A DNA stretch of 64,000 nt from Paraplanobispora siamensis (lineage in GTDB: Bacteria > Actinomycetota > Actinomycetes > Streptosporangiales > Streptosporangiaceae), in NCBI RefSeq assembly GCF_016863175.1, contig NZ_BOOJ01000028.1, positions 25,124 through 89,123 of the forward strand. Direction: 5' to 3'. Positions 34,715-43,535 of this stretch are shown piece after piece. The translations under genes and the position numbers were made by a program. Each line of letters begins with the position of its first letter. Within the stretch, counting starts at the first letter, position 1. The notes below the pieces were generated by a model. The model did no database searches. It saw only the letters and a program-made list of their open reading frames with translations, and was not told where the DNA came from.

Positions 34715-34783
34715 GCCCGCGGGGGCCGCGTCACGCCGGAGCCGTGCCGCCGGTCGGGCCGTGTCCGGCGAGCCGGTGCGGCG

Positions 34784-35593
34784 TCAGGCCCGGCAGATCA
34801 GCTCGCCGTGGAGCAGGGACAGCCAGCCGTCCGGTTCGGCGGCCCACGCCCGCCAGCCCTCGGAGATGCGGCGCAGGTCGTCCTCGGCGGCGGCGCCGGA
34901 GTCCAGGGCCTGGCGGGCCATGTCGGACTTCAGGATCCGCTCGGCCCACATGCCGCCCCACCACTGCCGGTCCTCGGGCGTGGCGAAGCACCAGGTCGAG
35001 GAGGTCGCAGAGATGTCGGTGAAGCCGGCGGCCCGGGCCCAGGACAGCAGCCGCCGCCCCGCGTCGGGCTCGCCGCCGTTGGCCCGGGCGACCTTCTCGT
35101 AGAGGGCCAGCCACTCGTCCAGCTCGGGCGGTTCCGGGAACCAGGTGAAGGCGGCGTAGTCGCTGTCGCGCACCGCGACGACCCCGCCCGGCCTGCAGAC
35201 CCGCCGCATCTCGCGCAGGGCCTGCACCGGGTCGCCCACATGCTGCAGCACCTGGTGGGCGTGGACCACGTCGAAGGAGTCGTCGGGGAAGTCCAGGGCG
35301 TGCACGTCGGCCACGGCGAACTCGACGCCGCTCAGGCCGCGCCGCGCGACCTCGGCGCGGGCCAGTCCCAGGGCCTCCTCGGTGACCTCGGACGCGGTGA
35401 CCGTCCCCGGGGCGACCCGTACGGCCAGGTCGGCGGTGATGGTGCCGGGCCCGCAGCCCACGTCCAGCAGCGACATCCCGGGCTGCAGGTGCGGCAGGAG
35501 GTGGGCCGCCGAGTTCTCCGCCGTGCGCCAGCGGTGGGACCGCAGTACGGACTCGTGATGGCCGTGCGTGTAAACGGCGTCCTTCGTCGTCAC
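34784..35593 (-). CDS. Class I SAM-dependent methyltransferase (UbiE-like)
   Basis: A 269-residue methyltransferase with motif I LLDVGCGPGTITADLA, motif II VEFAVADVHALDF, and LQHVGDPVQALREMRRVCRP in the UbiE/Methyltransf_11 style. It is larger than the minimal domain; the C-terminal ~100 residues probably form the substrate lid. Substrate unknown. GTG 35593 follows AAGGAG with a 9-nt gap. A palindrome (TCTCAT-TAA-ATGAGA) lies upstream in the divergent promoter region. Confidence 0.87.
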   Translation of the reverse strand: MTTKDAVYTHGHHESVLRSHRWRTAENSAAHLLPHLQPGMSLLDVGCGPGTITADLAVRVAPGTVTASEVTEEALGLARAEVARRGLSGVEFAVADVHALDFPDDSFDVVHAHQVLQHVGDPVQALREMRRVCRPGGVVAVRDSDYAAFTWFPEPPELDEWLALYEKVARANGGEPDAGRRLLSWARAAGFTDISATSSTWCFATPEDRQWWGGMWAERILKSDMARQALDSGAAAEDDLRRISEGWRAWAAEPDGWLSLLHGELICRA

Positions 35594-35634
35594 AGGACCA
35601 CTCCTTCGGTCGGGTGGGCCAACCGTAGCAGTGG

Positions 35635-35649
35635 TCTCATTAAATGAGA
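35635..35649. promoter_or_regulatory. Dyad TCTCAT-TAA-ATGAGA in a divergent promoter
   Basis: A perfect 6-3-6 dyad in the AT-richer segment between the methyltransferase gene and the zinc-ribbon gene. A second, looser element (GTCTC ... GTGAGAAT) follows at 35656-35672. It is operator-like; no regulator gene lies next to it. Confidence 0.5.
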
Positions 35650-35765
35650 AAGATCGTCTCTATATGTGAGAATTACTGAATCTGGGGATCCCCGTGCTTG
35701 TTGTCCCCGGCGGCGGCGCCCAGACTTGAACCACGTCGTCGACATCACCTGTGGAGGTGGTTGAC

Positions 35766-36092
35766 GTGTATGAGGAGTTCAGCACCCTCGAGGCGTGGTC
35801 ACTGGAGTGCCTGCAGTGCCGGCACGTGTGGGAGCAGGAGTACACCGTCCGCCACCTGACCGACGGGCACGGTCACGACGTGGTGGTCTGGCTGCAGGCC
35901 GAGATCCCCGTCCAGCCGCCGTGGGCGGGGGTGAACTGCCCCGGCTGCGGCGTGGACAGGGTGAACGCCTTCCCGCGGACGGGCAGGCCGGGCCGGAAGG
36001 CGCCGTCGGCCGCGCCGGCGGATTTCGAGCGGCCGCCGGTGGAGGCGCTGTACTCGCCCGTCCCTCCCCGCCTGCCCTTCATCTCCCACTGA
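35766..36092 (+). CDS. Zinc-ribbon protein of unknown function
   Basis: The 108-residue protein has two Cys pairs, CLQC near the start and CPGC in the middle, which should bind one zinc in a rubredoxin-like ribbon. Between them lies VWEQEYTVRHLTDGHGHDVV. The C-terminal tail is Pro-rich. GTG 35766 follows GGAGGTGG by 5 nt. Similar short ribbon proteins are common in actinomycetes and uncharacterised. Confidence 0.8.
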   Translation: MYEEFSTLEAWSLECLQCRHVWEQEYTVRHLTDGHGHDVVVWLQAEIPVQPPWAGVNCPGCGVDRVNAFPRTGRPGRKAPSAAPADFERPPVEALYSPVPPRLPFISH

Positions 36093-36130
36093 CCGGCGGG
36101 CGCTGACCGGCGGGCACCGGCTCAGGAGTC

Positions 36131-36198
36131 GCGGACCCGGGAGGCACCGACCTCCGCGGGTCCGCGAGGGGTCGCGCCGCAGCACGCGGCCCCTCGCG
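36131..36198. terminator. Tandem hairpins between convergent genes
   Basis: GCGGACCCG (36131-36139) pairs with 36157-36165, and CGCGAGGGG (36163-36171) with 36190-36198. The two hairpins share their junction and could be alternatives. They lie between the ends of the zinc-ribbon and aldehyde dehydrogenase genes. Confidence 0.6.
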
Positions 36199-36264
36199 GG
36201 CGGGGTCGCCCCCTCATGGAAATGCCGCGATCATGGTGGTGCCAACCCCGTCGAACGGCAAAGA

Positions 36265-37800
36265 TCAGATTCGGTACTCCAGATCGGGGACGATCTCGGC
36301 CACGTCCATCTGGGCCTTCTGCAGGCGGCCGGAGTAGTCCCAGTTCATCGCCTGCCAGCGGGTGAACTGGTCGAGCACCCACATCCCCGACTGGCGGCTG
36401 CCGTTGCCCGACTTGCCGTTACCGCCGAACGGCAGGTGCGCCTCGGCCCCCGAGGTGGAGTTGTTGACGCTGACCATGCCCGCGCCGATGCCCGCGCGGA
36501 AGCGGAAGGCGGCCTTGGGGTCGGTGGTGTAGATCGAGGACGACAGGCCGTACCCCGGCAGGTTGGCCAGCTCGACGGCCTCCTCCAGCGTGCCGAACGC
36601 GGTCACGCCCACGATCGGCCCGAAGGTCTCCTCCATGAACAGCCGGTCGCCCGCGCGCACGCCGTCCACGACCACCGGGTGGTAGTACAGGCCGCCCGCG
36701 CCGTCGAACCCGCTCCGGGGGTTGTCCTCTGTGATCCGCCCGGTGGGACCGGACACGACCGTGTGGTGCGGCTCGATCCAGCCGAGGTACTCCTCGTAGC
36801 GCTCGGCGAACTTGTGGTCCAGCAGCGGCCCGCACAGCACGTCCCCGGCCGGGTCGCCGATCGTCGCGCCGGCCACCGCGCGCGTGTAGCGGGCGACGAA
36901 CTCGTCGTGGACGCTCTCGTGCACGATCACCGTGCCGAGCGAGGTGCAGCGCTGCCCGGCCGTGCCGAACCCGGCGAACAGCGCGCCCTCCACCGCCAGG
37001 TCCAGGTCGGCGTCCGGCATGACCACCATCGGGTTCTTTCCGCCCAGCTCCAGGCAGGGCGACTGCAGGTGCCGCCCGCACAGCTCGCCGATCTTCCTGC
37101 CGACCGCGCTGGAACCGGTGAAGCCGACCTTGTGCACCGTGCCCTCGCCCAGCGCCGCCTCCAGCCCGGCATAGGTCGCCTCGCCGTCGGCCAGCACCAG
37201 GTTGAGCACGCCCTCGGGCAGCCCGGCCGCGGCGAACAGCCGGTAGAGCGCGTGCGCGGAGGCGGCGGCGTACTCGGCGGGCTTCCACACCACCGCGTTG
37301 CCGCACAGCAGCGCCGGGACGAGATACCAGGACGGCACCGCGACCGGGAAGTTCCCCGCGGTGATCACCGCCGCGACCCCGACCGGCACCCGGAAGGTGA
37401 ACAGGCTCTTGTCCGGCATCTCGCTGGGCACCGTCTGCCCGTACAGCCTGCGCCCCTCGCCGAGGAAGAAGTCGCACGTGTCGACGATCTCGCGGACCTC
37501 GCCCAGGGCCTCGGCGTACGGCTTGCCGATCTCCCTGGTGACCAGCCGGGCCAGCGCCTCGGCGTTGGCCTCCACCAGCCGCCCGATCGAGGCGATCACC
37601 CGGCCCCGCACCGGGGCGGGGACCTGCGCCCAGTCCCGCTGCGCGGCGGCGGCCGTACGGCAGGCGGAGGAGAACGTCTCCGCGTCGGCGAGCCGTACGC
37701 GCGCGACGACCTCGTCCACGCGGGAGGGGTTGATCGAGTCGTAGACCGCGTCGCCGGACGCTTCCTTCCCGCCGATGAGGGAGACGATGTCGAGGGTCAC
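36265..37800 (-). CDS. Aldehyde dehydrogenase, ALDH7-like (semialdehyde dehydrogenase)
   Basis: A 511-residue NAD(P)-dependent enzyme. GFTGSSAVGRKIGELCGRH (nucleotide fold), LELGGKNPMVV with the catalytic Glu and GTAGQRCTS with the catalytic Cys are all present. The latter region is closest to ALDH7/alpha-aminoadipate-semialdehyde dehydrogenases by pattern. GTG 37800 follows AAGGAGG. The divergent neighbour is a D-amino-acid-oxidase-like flavoenzyme 242 nt away, which fits lysine or pipecolate-type catabolism, though this is inference from neighbourhood. Confidence 0.9.
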   Translation of the reverse strand: MTLDIVSLIGGKEASGDAVYDSINPSRVDEVVARVRLADAETFSSACRTAAAAQRDWAQVPAPVRGRVIASIGRLVEANAEALARLVTREIGKPYAEALGEVREIVDTCDFFLGEGRRLYGQTVPSEMPDKSLFTFRVPVGVAAVITAGNFPVAVPSWYLVPALLCGNAVVWKPAEYAAASAHALYRLFAAAGLPEGVLNLVLADGEATYAGLEAALGEGTVHKVGFTGSSAVGRKIGELCGRHLQSPCLELGGKNPMVVMPDADLDLAVEGALFAGFGTAGQRCTSLGTVIVHESVHDEFVARYTRAVAGATIGDPAGDVLCGPLLDHKFAERYEEYLGWIEPHHTVVSGPTGRITEDNPRSGFDGAGGLYYHPVVVDGVRAGDRLFMEETFGPIVGVTAFGTLEEAVELANLPGYGLSSSIYTTDPKAAFRFRAGIGAGMVSVNNSTSGAEAHLPFGGNGKSGNGSRQSGMWVLDQFTRWQAMNWDYSGRLQKAQMDVAEIVPDLEYRI

Positions 37801-38042
37801 CTTTGACCTCCTTGGATAGGGCGTGTAACCGCATTGTCTCCGCGCGCCGACGAGCCGTCACATCCGCCGCTCCGGGACCCCCGTATCCGCCGCTCCAGGG
37901 CTCCCGCCTCCGCTCCGGCCGCGCGGGCCGTACGAGCCGTGCTCCGGCGGGCGTTGCCGAAGATCGGCGGCGCGCATAGCCTGGCCCGCAGGGCCGGGCG
38001 GGTCCCGGCTGCGGCCTCCGGCATCGACACGGGCGGGGATCC

Positions 38043-38972
38043 ATGGACGAGGACGTTCTGATCATCGGCGCGGGTGTGATCGGTCTGACGACGGCGGTCT
38101 GCCTGGCGGAGGGCGGGCTGAACGTGCGCGTCCGTACGGCGTCGCCGCCCCGCCGCACCACCTCGGCGGTGGCCGGTGCCATGATCGGCGGACCGGTCTT
38201 CTCCGAGCCGCTGGCGGCGGCGGTCGGCTGGCAGCGGACGAGTCTGGAGGAGTTCGCCGCGCTGGCCGGCGACCCGGACACCGGGGTGCGCGTCGCGCGG
38301 GGACGCCTGGTCAGCACGCTGGGTGAGGAGACGCCGCCCTGGGCGAAGGAGCTGCCGGGGTTCGCCCCGTGCGCGCCCGACGAGCACGCCGGGTTCCCCG
38401 TCGCGTTCTGGATCTCCTCGCCGCTGGTCGACATGCCGCGCTATCTCGGCTATCTGGAGCGGAGGCTCGCCGCCGCCGGGGGCGAGATCGAGGTGCGTCC
38501 CGTGGACGCGCTCGGCGGCGCGCCCGTGGTGGTCAACTGCAGCGGGCTGGGCGCGCGTGAGCTGGCCGGCGACCCCGGTGTGCGCCCGGTGCGCGGGCAG
38601 CACGTGGTGGTGGAGAACCCCGGGCTCGACGACTTCTTCTTCGAGGGCGGCTTCGGGACCTCCTGGACGAGCTACATGCCGCACCGGGACCGGGTGGTGC
38701 TGGGCGGCACCTCCGCCGACGGCGACGGGAACACCGAGCCCGACCCGGCGCAGACCGAGGAGATCCTGCGCCGCTGCGCCGAGGTCGAGCCGCGGCTGGC
38801 CGGGGCCCGGGTGCTGGGCGTCGAGGTCGGGCTGCGCCCGGGCCGCGAGCGGATCCGGCTGGAGGAGGAGCGGTCCGGGGACTCCCGGGTGATCCACTGC
38901 TACGGCCACGGGGGCGTGGGCGTCAGCATGTCCTGGGGCTGCGCCCGTGAGGTGGCGGGCATGCTGCTGTGA
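38043..38972 (+). CDS. FAD-dependent D-amino-acid oxidase-like protein
   Basis: The 309-residue flavoenzyme carries an N-terminal dinucleotide fold (LIIGAGVIGLTTAVCLAEG), then SAVAGAMIGGP, and the C-terminal RPGRERIRLE and YGHGGVGVSMSWG segments of the DAO family. It should oxidise an amino acid to an imino acid with O2. Divergent from the ALDH gene. Substrate chirality cannot be read from sequence, but family members act on D-amino acids. Confidence 0.9.
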   Translation: MDEDVLIIGAGVIGLTTAVCLAEGGLNVRVRTASPPRRTTSAVAGAMIGGPVFSEPLAAAVGWQRTSLEEFAALAGDPDTGVRVARGRLVSTLGEETPPWAKELPGFAPCAPDEHAGFPVAFWISSPLVDMPRYLGYLERRLAAAGGEIEVRPVDALGGAPVVVNCSGLGARELAGDPGVRPVRGQHVVVENPGLDDFFFEGGFGTSWTSYMPHRDRVVLGGTSADGDGNTEPDPAQTEEILRRCAEVEPRLAGARVLGVEVGLRPGRERIRLEEERSGDSRVIHCYGHGGVGVSMSWGCAREVAGMLL

Positions 38973-39169
38973 CGGCGCGCTGCCGCCGCCGGTGCGGCGG
39001 GACGCGGCGCGGACCCGGCTCGTCCCGCGGCACCGGTGAGAACGGCCGTTTCCACTGTCACCCCCCGAGTGTGCCGCCGCCCACCGACATTTCCGACCGC
39101 ACACGGCAGGCGGCCGGATCGATCGGGTCCCTCGACGCGCAGGGTCCGCCGAGGCCGGCCGGGGCGTGG

Positions 39170-39652
39170 TCAGCCGGGGTGCGACCGGCTCGACGCCGCG
39201 CGCCGGAGGCTGTCCAGCACCCACGGCGGGCAGCCCGGGTCCGCCTCCGCCTCGGCGACGGTGAGCCAGACGAGCCCGGCCACCTCCTGCGGCGAGGCGG
39301 CGACGGGCCGGGCGCCGGGCGGCACCGGCCCCCGGAACACCACGTTGACCACCGGGTCGCCGTCGTCGGTGACGAAGAACGAACTGCCCACGTAGGCGAG
39401 CCCGGTCCCGGCCAGATCGACGCCGATCTCCTCCGCGACCTCCCGGCGGGCCGTCTCCTCGAGCACGTCGGCGCCGGGCTCGGTGCCTGAGACCTCGACC
39501 TTGCCGCCGACGCCGCTGAGCAGGCCGGGAGCGTGGGCCTCCTGCGCGCCGCGCTCGATGAGCAGCCAGCGGCCGTCCCGCTCCAGGAAGACCTCGACGT
39601 TGACCACGAAGGCCGGCCTGCCGGCCGCGGTGAGACAGGTGGTTCCCATCAT
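39170..39652 (-). CDS. NUDIX hydrolase
   Basis: A 160-residue protein. The NUDIX box starts at GGKVE and continues after a seven-residue insertion with LEETARREVAEEIGV; the REVAEE core that binds Mg is intact. Substrate unknown. Start at ATG 39652 or 39649. It reads in the same direction as the DUF985 gene 54 nt upstream. Confidence 0.85.
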   Translation of the reverse strand: MMGTTCLTAAGRPAFVVNVEVFLERDGRWLLIERGAQEAHAPGLLSGVGGKVEVSGTEPGADVLEETARREVAEEIGVDLAGTGLAYVGSSFFVTDDGDPVVNVVFRGPVPPGARPVAASPQEVAGLVWLTVAEAEADPGCPPWVLDSLRRAASSRSHPG

Positions 39653-39706
39653 GATCGGAGACTCTACGGGACCGCTCCGGAGGACGGCACCGGTCCCGGG
39701 CCGCGC

Positions 39707-40138
39707 TCAGATCATGCGGAAGTCGGCGAAGTCGAAGCCGGGGGAGACGACGCAGCTCACCAGCACCGCCTCGGTCCCGGCGGGGCGGGCCGCCTGCCAG
39801 GTCCCGGCCGGGACGAGGGCCTGGGGGACCTGGCCCTCCTCCACCAGCGGGCCGAGGGTGAGCGTGCTGGACGGCTGGCCCTCGTGGCCGCCGAGGACCA
39901 GGGTCAGCGGGCCGCCGCGGTGCCAGAGCCACACCTCGTCGGAGCGGACCACGTGCGGGCGGGACTCCTCACCCGGTCCCAGCAGGAAGTAGATCCCGGT
40001 GGCGCTCGCCCGCGCTCCGCCGTACCCGTCCGGAGTGAGGGAGTGGGAGGTCCGCCAGGTCTCCCGGAACCAGCCCCCCTCGGGGTGGGGCTGCAGGTCC
40101 AGGAGTTCGGCGAGCGGCGGGCGCGGAGGAGTCGTCAC
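39707..40138 (-). CDS. Cupin DUF985 protein
   Basis: This 143-residue small cupin has the DUF985 sequence pattern: LQPHPEGGWFRETWR, then IYFLLGPGEESRPHVVRSDE, VWLWHRGGPLTL and SCVVSPGFDFADF. Family members are small beta-barrel proteins, some suggested to act on sugars; the metal ligands are partly present. GTG 40138. Confidence 0.85.
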   Translation of the reverse strand: MTTPPRPPLAELLDLQPHPEGGWFRETWRTSHSLTPDGYGGARASATGIYFLLGPGEESRPHVVRSDEVWLWHRGGPLTLVLGGHEGQPSSTLTLGPLVEEGQVPQALVPAGTWQAARPAGTEAVLVSCVVSPGFDFADFRMI

Positions 40139-40173
40139 CGCACCGATCCTAGGCTCCGCGCCCGGCTCCCGGA

Positions 40174-40318
40174 TTTCCGGAGGCGACGCCGGGTCACGTC
40201 GGGCCCGCCGGTTTCCGAGGTGACGCCGGATCGCGTCCGGCTCGCGGGTTTTCCGGAGCGACGTCGGGTCATGTCCGTCTCACCGGTTTCCGGAGGCGAC
40301 GCCGGATCGCGCCATGGC
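40174..40318. repeat. Imperfect ~38-bp tandem repeat, four copies
   Basis: Units starting TTTCCGGAGGCGACGCCG (with variants) begin at 40174, 40212, 40250 and 40287, each followed by a GGTCACGTC- or GATCGCGTC-like core and a CCCGCCGG-like end. Spacing is 38, 38 and 37 bp. The array lies upstream of the five-gene operon at 40423 and downstream of the DUF985 start. Confidence 0.8.
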
Positions 40319-40422
40319 GGGAGGCGAGGGCTGGGACACCCCATACCGGGTTTTTACCGGCGATGGCGGACATCGTATGGAGGCCGGCCGAATTTGTCGG
40401 CGAGGTTGGCTAGCGTTCGGGC

Positions 40423-41964
40423 GTGATCGAACGGTGGAACCGGGACCAGGTGCTGGCGCTCGCGCCCGACGCCGCGTCCCAGAAAGCGGCCCACGGGGTG
40501 TCCTCGCCCGCCAAGTGGTCGGGCACCGGCGTCACCGCTGAGGCGGTGTGGGGTGAGTGCAAGGGCAGCGGGTCCAAGCCGTACCGGGCGTGCGTGGACC
40601 TGTCGGAGCCCGCCTACCGGTGCACCTGCCCGAGCCGGAAGTTCCCCTGCAAGCACGCCCTGGGCCTGTTGCTGCTGTGGTCGGCCGACGGCGTGCCGCC
40701 GGCCGCCGAACCGGCCGACTGGGTGGGCGAGTGGCTCGCCCAGCGCCGCGCCCGCGCCGAGAAGGCCGCCTCCCCGGCCCGTACGGCCGAGCCCGGCACG
40801 ACGCAGGCCGACAGCGCCGGTGCGGGTGGGGATCCCGGCACATCGGGCGCCGACTCCGGCCAGGTGCCCGGCGCGCCGGGCACCGGTCCCGGCCAGAGCG
40901 CCGACTCCCGGCGCGCCGAGCGGCGCGAGCAGCGGGTCGCGGCCGGCCTGTCGGAGCTGGAGCGCTGGCTGGCCGACCAGATACGGCAGGGCATCGCCGG
41001 ATCGCGGCGCCACGACCACTGGGACGATCTGGTCAAGCGCCTGGTCGACGCCCAGGCGCCCGGCGTCGCGGGCACCGTCTCCCGGCTCGGCTCGGTCCTG
41101 TCCACCGAGGACTGGCCCGCCCGCCTGCTGGCCGAATACTCCCTCCTGCACCTCCTGCTCGTCGCCTACCGGCGCCGGTCGGAGGGCGTCCCCGCCGCCG
41201 GAGACCCGGCCGGGCCGGAGCTCCGGCAGACCGTGCGCTCCCGCGTCGGGTTCCCGGTCACCAAGGAGGAGGTGCTGGCGGGGGAGAAGGTCCGTGATCT
41301 GTGGCACGTGCTCGGCCGGCGGGACCACGAGCAGGACCGGCTGATCACGCGGCGGGTGTGGCTGCGCGGCAGGAAGACCGGCCGGGCCGCCCTGGTGCTG
41401 TCCTTCGCCCCCGTCGGCCACGCCCTCGACGCCTCACTCGTCACCGGCACCGTCGTCGACGCCGATCTCGCCTTCTACCCCGGCGCCTCCCCGTTGCGCG
41501 CCGTCGTGGCGACCCGCCACGGCGCCGCCCCGTCGACGGTTCCCCAGGACGCCGTCCCGTCCGTGGCCTCCCACGGCGCCGCCTCGGCCGTGGCCTCCCA
41601 AGACGCCGTCCCCGATCCGGCCCGGCACGACTCCGTCTCGGAGCGGGCGTCCGGACCGGACACGGCGGTACCGCCCGGTTCCACCCCGGAACAGGCGCTG
41701 CGGGAGGTGGCGGACGCGCTGGCGGGAGACCCGTGGACGGACTCCTGGCCGATCGTCCTCGACGGGGTGGTCCCGATGGGGAACGGCTCGTGGCTGCTCG
41801 GCGACGCCTCCGGGGGGCTCCCGCTGCACCCCTCGGCGGGCACCCCCTGGCGGCTGGTCGCCGTCTCCGGCGGGCATCCGCTGACGGTCGCCGCCGAATG
41901 GACCCCCCGGGGCCTGCGGCCCCTGTCGACCTGGGACGAGGAAGGCCGGGTGGTGGTGCTGTGA
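40423..41964 (+). CDS. SWIM zinc-finger protein, first gene of the MoxR/VWA operon
   Basis: A 513-residue protein. The SWIM finger CxC-x6-CxH is Cys67/Cys69/Cys76/His78 (YRCTCPSRKFPCKHALGLLL). The N-terminal ~60 residues form a typical SWIM-preceding domain (WSGTGVTAEAVWGEC). Long Ala/Pro/Gly-rich linkers follow, with a helical/beta C-terminal half (TKEEVLAGEKVRDLW, WPIVLDGVVPMGNGSWLLGD). SWIM fingers bind DNA or proteins. Its TGA overlaps the GTG of the next gene (GTGA), so translation is coupled. GTG 40423 lacks a strong ribosome binding site. Confidence 0.88.
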   Translation: MIERWNRDQVLALAPDAASQKAAHGVSSPAKWSGTGVTAEAVWGECKGSGSKPYRACVDLSEPAYRCTCPSRKFPCKHALGLLLLWSADGVPPAAEPADWVGEWLAQRRARAEKAASPARTAEPGTTQADSAGAGGDPGTSGADSGQVPGAPGTGPGQSADSRRAERREQRVAAGLSELERWLADQIRQGIAGSRRHDHWDDLVKRLVDAQAPGVAGTVSRLGSVLSTEDWPARLLAEYSLLHLLLVAYRRRSEGVPAAGDPAGPELRQTVRSRVGFPVTKEEVLAGEKVRDLWHVLGRRDHEQDRLITRRVWLRGRKTGRAALVLSFAPVGHALDASLVTGTVVDADLAFYPGASPLRAVVATRHGAAPSTVPQDAVPSVASHGAASAVASQDAVPDPARHDSVSERASGPDTAVPPGSTPEQALREVADALAGDPWTDSWPIVLDGVVPMGNGSWLLGDASGGLPLHPSAGTPWRLVAVSGGHPLTVAAEWTPRGLRPLSTWDEEGRVVVL

Positions 41965-43535
41965 ACTCCCAGACGAGCACGCCGACGAACTCCCCGACGA
42001 AGTCCGCCGCGGCGGCCATGACCGCCTGGCAGGACCTGGTCTCCACCGCGCTCGTCGGCACCGACCGCAGACCGCTGCCCGACCCGCCCGCCGTCGCGGC
42101 CCGCACCGGTGGTCCCGCGGCGGCTTCCCCGGCCGCCGGTCCTGCGGCGACCGCCGACCGCACCGATGGCCCTGCGACGGCCGCCCACGCCGCCGGCCGC
42201 GCGGCCGCTTCCCCGGTCGCCGACCCCGCGACCGAACTGCTGGAACGGGCCGCCGTGAGCACCGTCCGGGCCCGGGCCGGACAGCGGCTGCGGGCGGGCG
42301 AGGCGCTGGAGGCCGCCCCGGCGGAGGACCGGCCGGCCGTGTCGCGGGCCGCCGCCGACCGACTGGCCCGCATCCTCGGCGGGGAACGGCCGAGGCTGCT
42401 GGCCGAGTGGCTGGAGACCGCCGCCGGCCGCGGGCACCGGCTCGCGCCGCACCTGCTGCCCGAGCTTCTCGACCACGCCGCCCGCGACCGCTCGATCCGG
42501 CCCCACCTGGGAGTCCTCGCCGGACACCGGGGCCGCTGGCTGGCCGGGCTCAACCCCGCGTGGAGCTTCCTGCTGGAGGAGGCCACCGCGGCCGACCCGA
42601 GCCCCGAGGTGTGGGAGCTGGGCACCTCCGGCGACCGCCGCGTCCACCTGAGCGCGCTGCGGGCCGCCGACCCCGCGGCCGCGCGCGAGCTGCTCGCGGC
42701 CACCTGGGAGCAGGAGGCGCCCGGTGACCGGGCCGCGTTCCTGGAGATCCTCGCCGACGGGCTCTCCCCCGACGACGAGCCGTTCCTGGAGGCCGCGCTC
42801 GACGACCGCCGCCGCGAGGTCAGGCACCAGGCAGCCGACCTGCTCACCCGCCTGCCCGGCTCGCGGCTGGCCCGGCGCATGGCCGAGCGCGTGTCCCGGC
42901 GCTTCGCCGTCGCCGACGGGAGGATCCACGTCGACCCGCCCTTCGAGTGCGACGCCGAGATGGAGCGCGACGGCGTGCGCGCCAAGCCGCCGCACGGCAC
43001 CGGCGAGCGGAGCTGGTGGCTGCAACAGCTCGTGGCCCGCACGCCGCTCGGCGTCTGGAGCGAACTGCTGGGCCGCCCGCCCGGCGAGCTCGTCCGCATG
43101 GAGGTCGTCGACTGGGGCCGGGAGGTCATGGCCGGCTGGGTGCGGGCGGCCGTGCTCCAGGGCGATCCCGTCTGGGCGCGGGAGCTGTTCGACTGGGATC
43201 CCCTGGCCGACCTGCTGGCCGTACTGCCCCGCGAGGAGCAGGGCGCCGTGGCCGCCAGGTTCGTCCGCTCCCACGGCCTGGACGGCCAGCTCATCATGGT
43301 CCTGGGCGGGGCCGCCGCCCCGTGGGGGCCCGAGCTGTCCAAGGCCGTGCTCCAGAAGATCGTCGAGCTGTCCGGCACCCAGCCGTGGAACCTCGGCGAG
43401 CTGAGCCGGCTGGCCGGCGAACGCGTCGACCCCGCCCTGTACGGCCTGGCGGAACGGCTGTCGCCCGAACCGCCCGTCCAGGAGGTCGCCGCCCTCCTGC
43501 GTTTCCGTGACGACATGCTTAAGGAGTTTCGATGA
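41961..43535 (+). CDS. DUF5691-family protein
   Basis: The 524-residue protein opens with AWQDLVSTALVGTDRRPLP, the family's conserved start, followed by an Ala-rich linker. Helical, HEAT-like repeats fill the middle and end (FLEILADGLSPDDEPFLEAA, then VRHQAADLLTRLPGSRLARR and WLQQLVARTPLGVWSELLG). No catalytic motif is seen; a scaffold role is inferred. It is coupled by GTGA to the SWIM gene and by ATGA to the MoxR gene. Confidence 0.85.
   Translation: MNSQTSTPTNSPTKSAAAAMTAWQDLVSTALVGTDRRPLPDPPAVAARTGGPAAASPAAGPAATADRTDGPATAAHAAGRAAASPVADPATELLERAAVSTVRARAGQRLRAGEALEAAPAEDRPAVSRAAADRLARILGGERPRLLAEWLETAAGRGHRLAPHLLPELLDHAARDRSIRPHLGVLAGHRGRWLAGLNPAWSFLLEEATAADPSPEVWELGTSGDRRVHLSALRAADPAAARELLAATWEQEAPGDRAAFLEILADGLSPDDEPFLEAALDDRRREVRHQAADLLTRLPGSRLARRMAERVSRRFAVADGRIHVDPPFECDAEMERDGVRAKPPHGTGERSWWLQQLVARTPLGVWSELLGRPPGELVRMEVVDWGREVMAGWVRAAVLQGDPVWARELFDWDPLADLLAVLPREEQGAVAARFVRSHGLDGQLIMVLGGAAAPWGPELSKAVLQKIVELSGTQPWNLGELSRLAGERVDPALYGLAERLSPEPPVQEVAALLRFRDDMLKEFR

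Noticed and set aside
40174..40318. 38-bp repeats as a possible CRISPR array
   Set aside because: Units are contiguous and diverge internally, with no unique spacers between conserved repeats.
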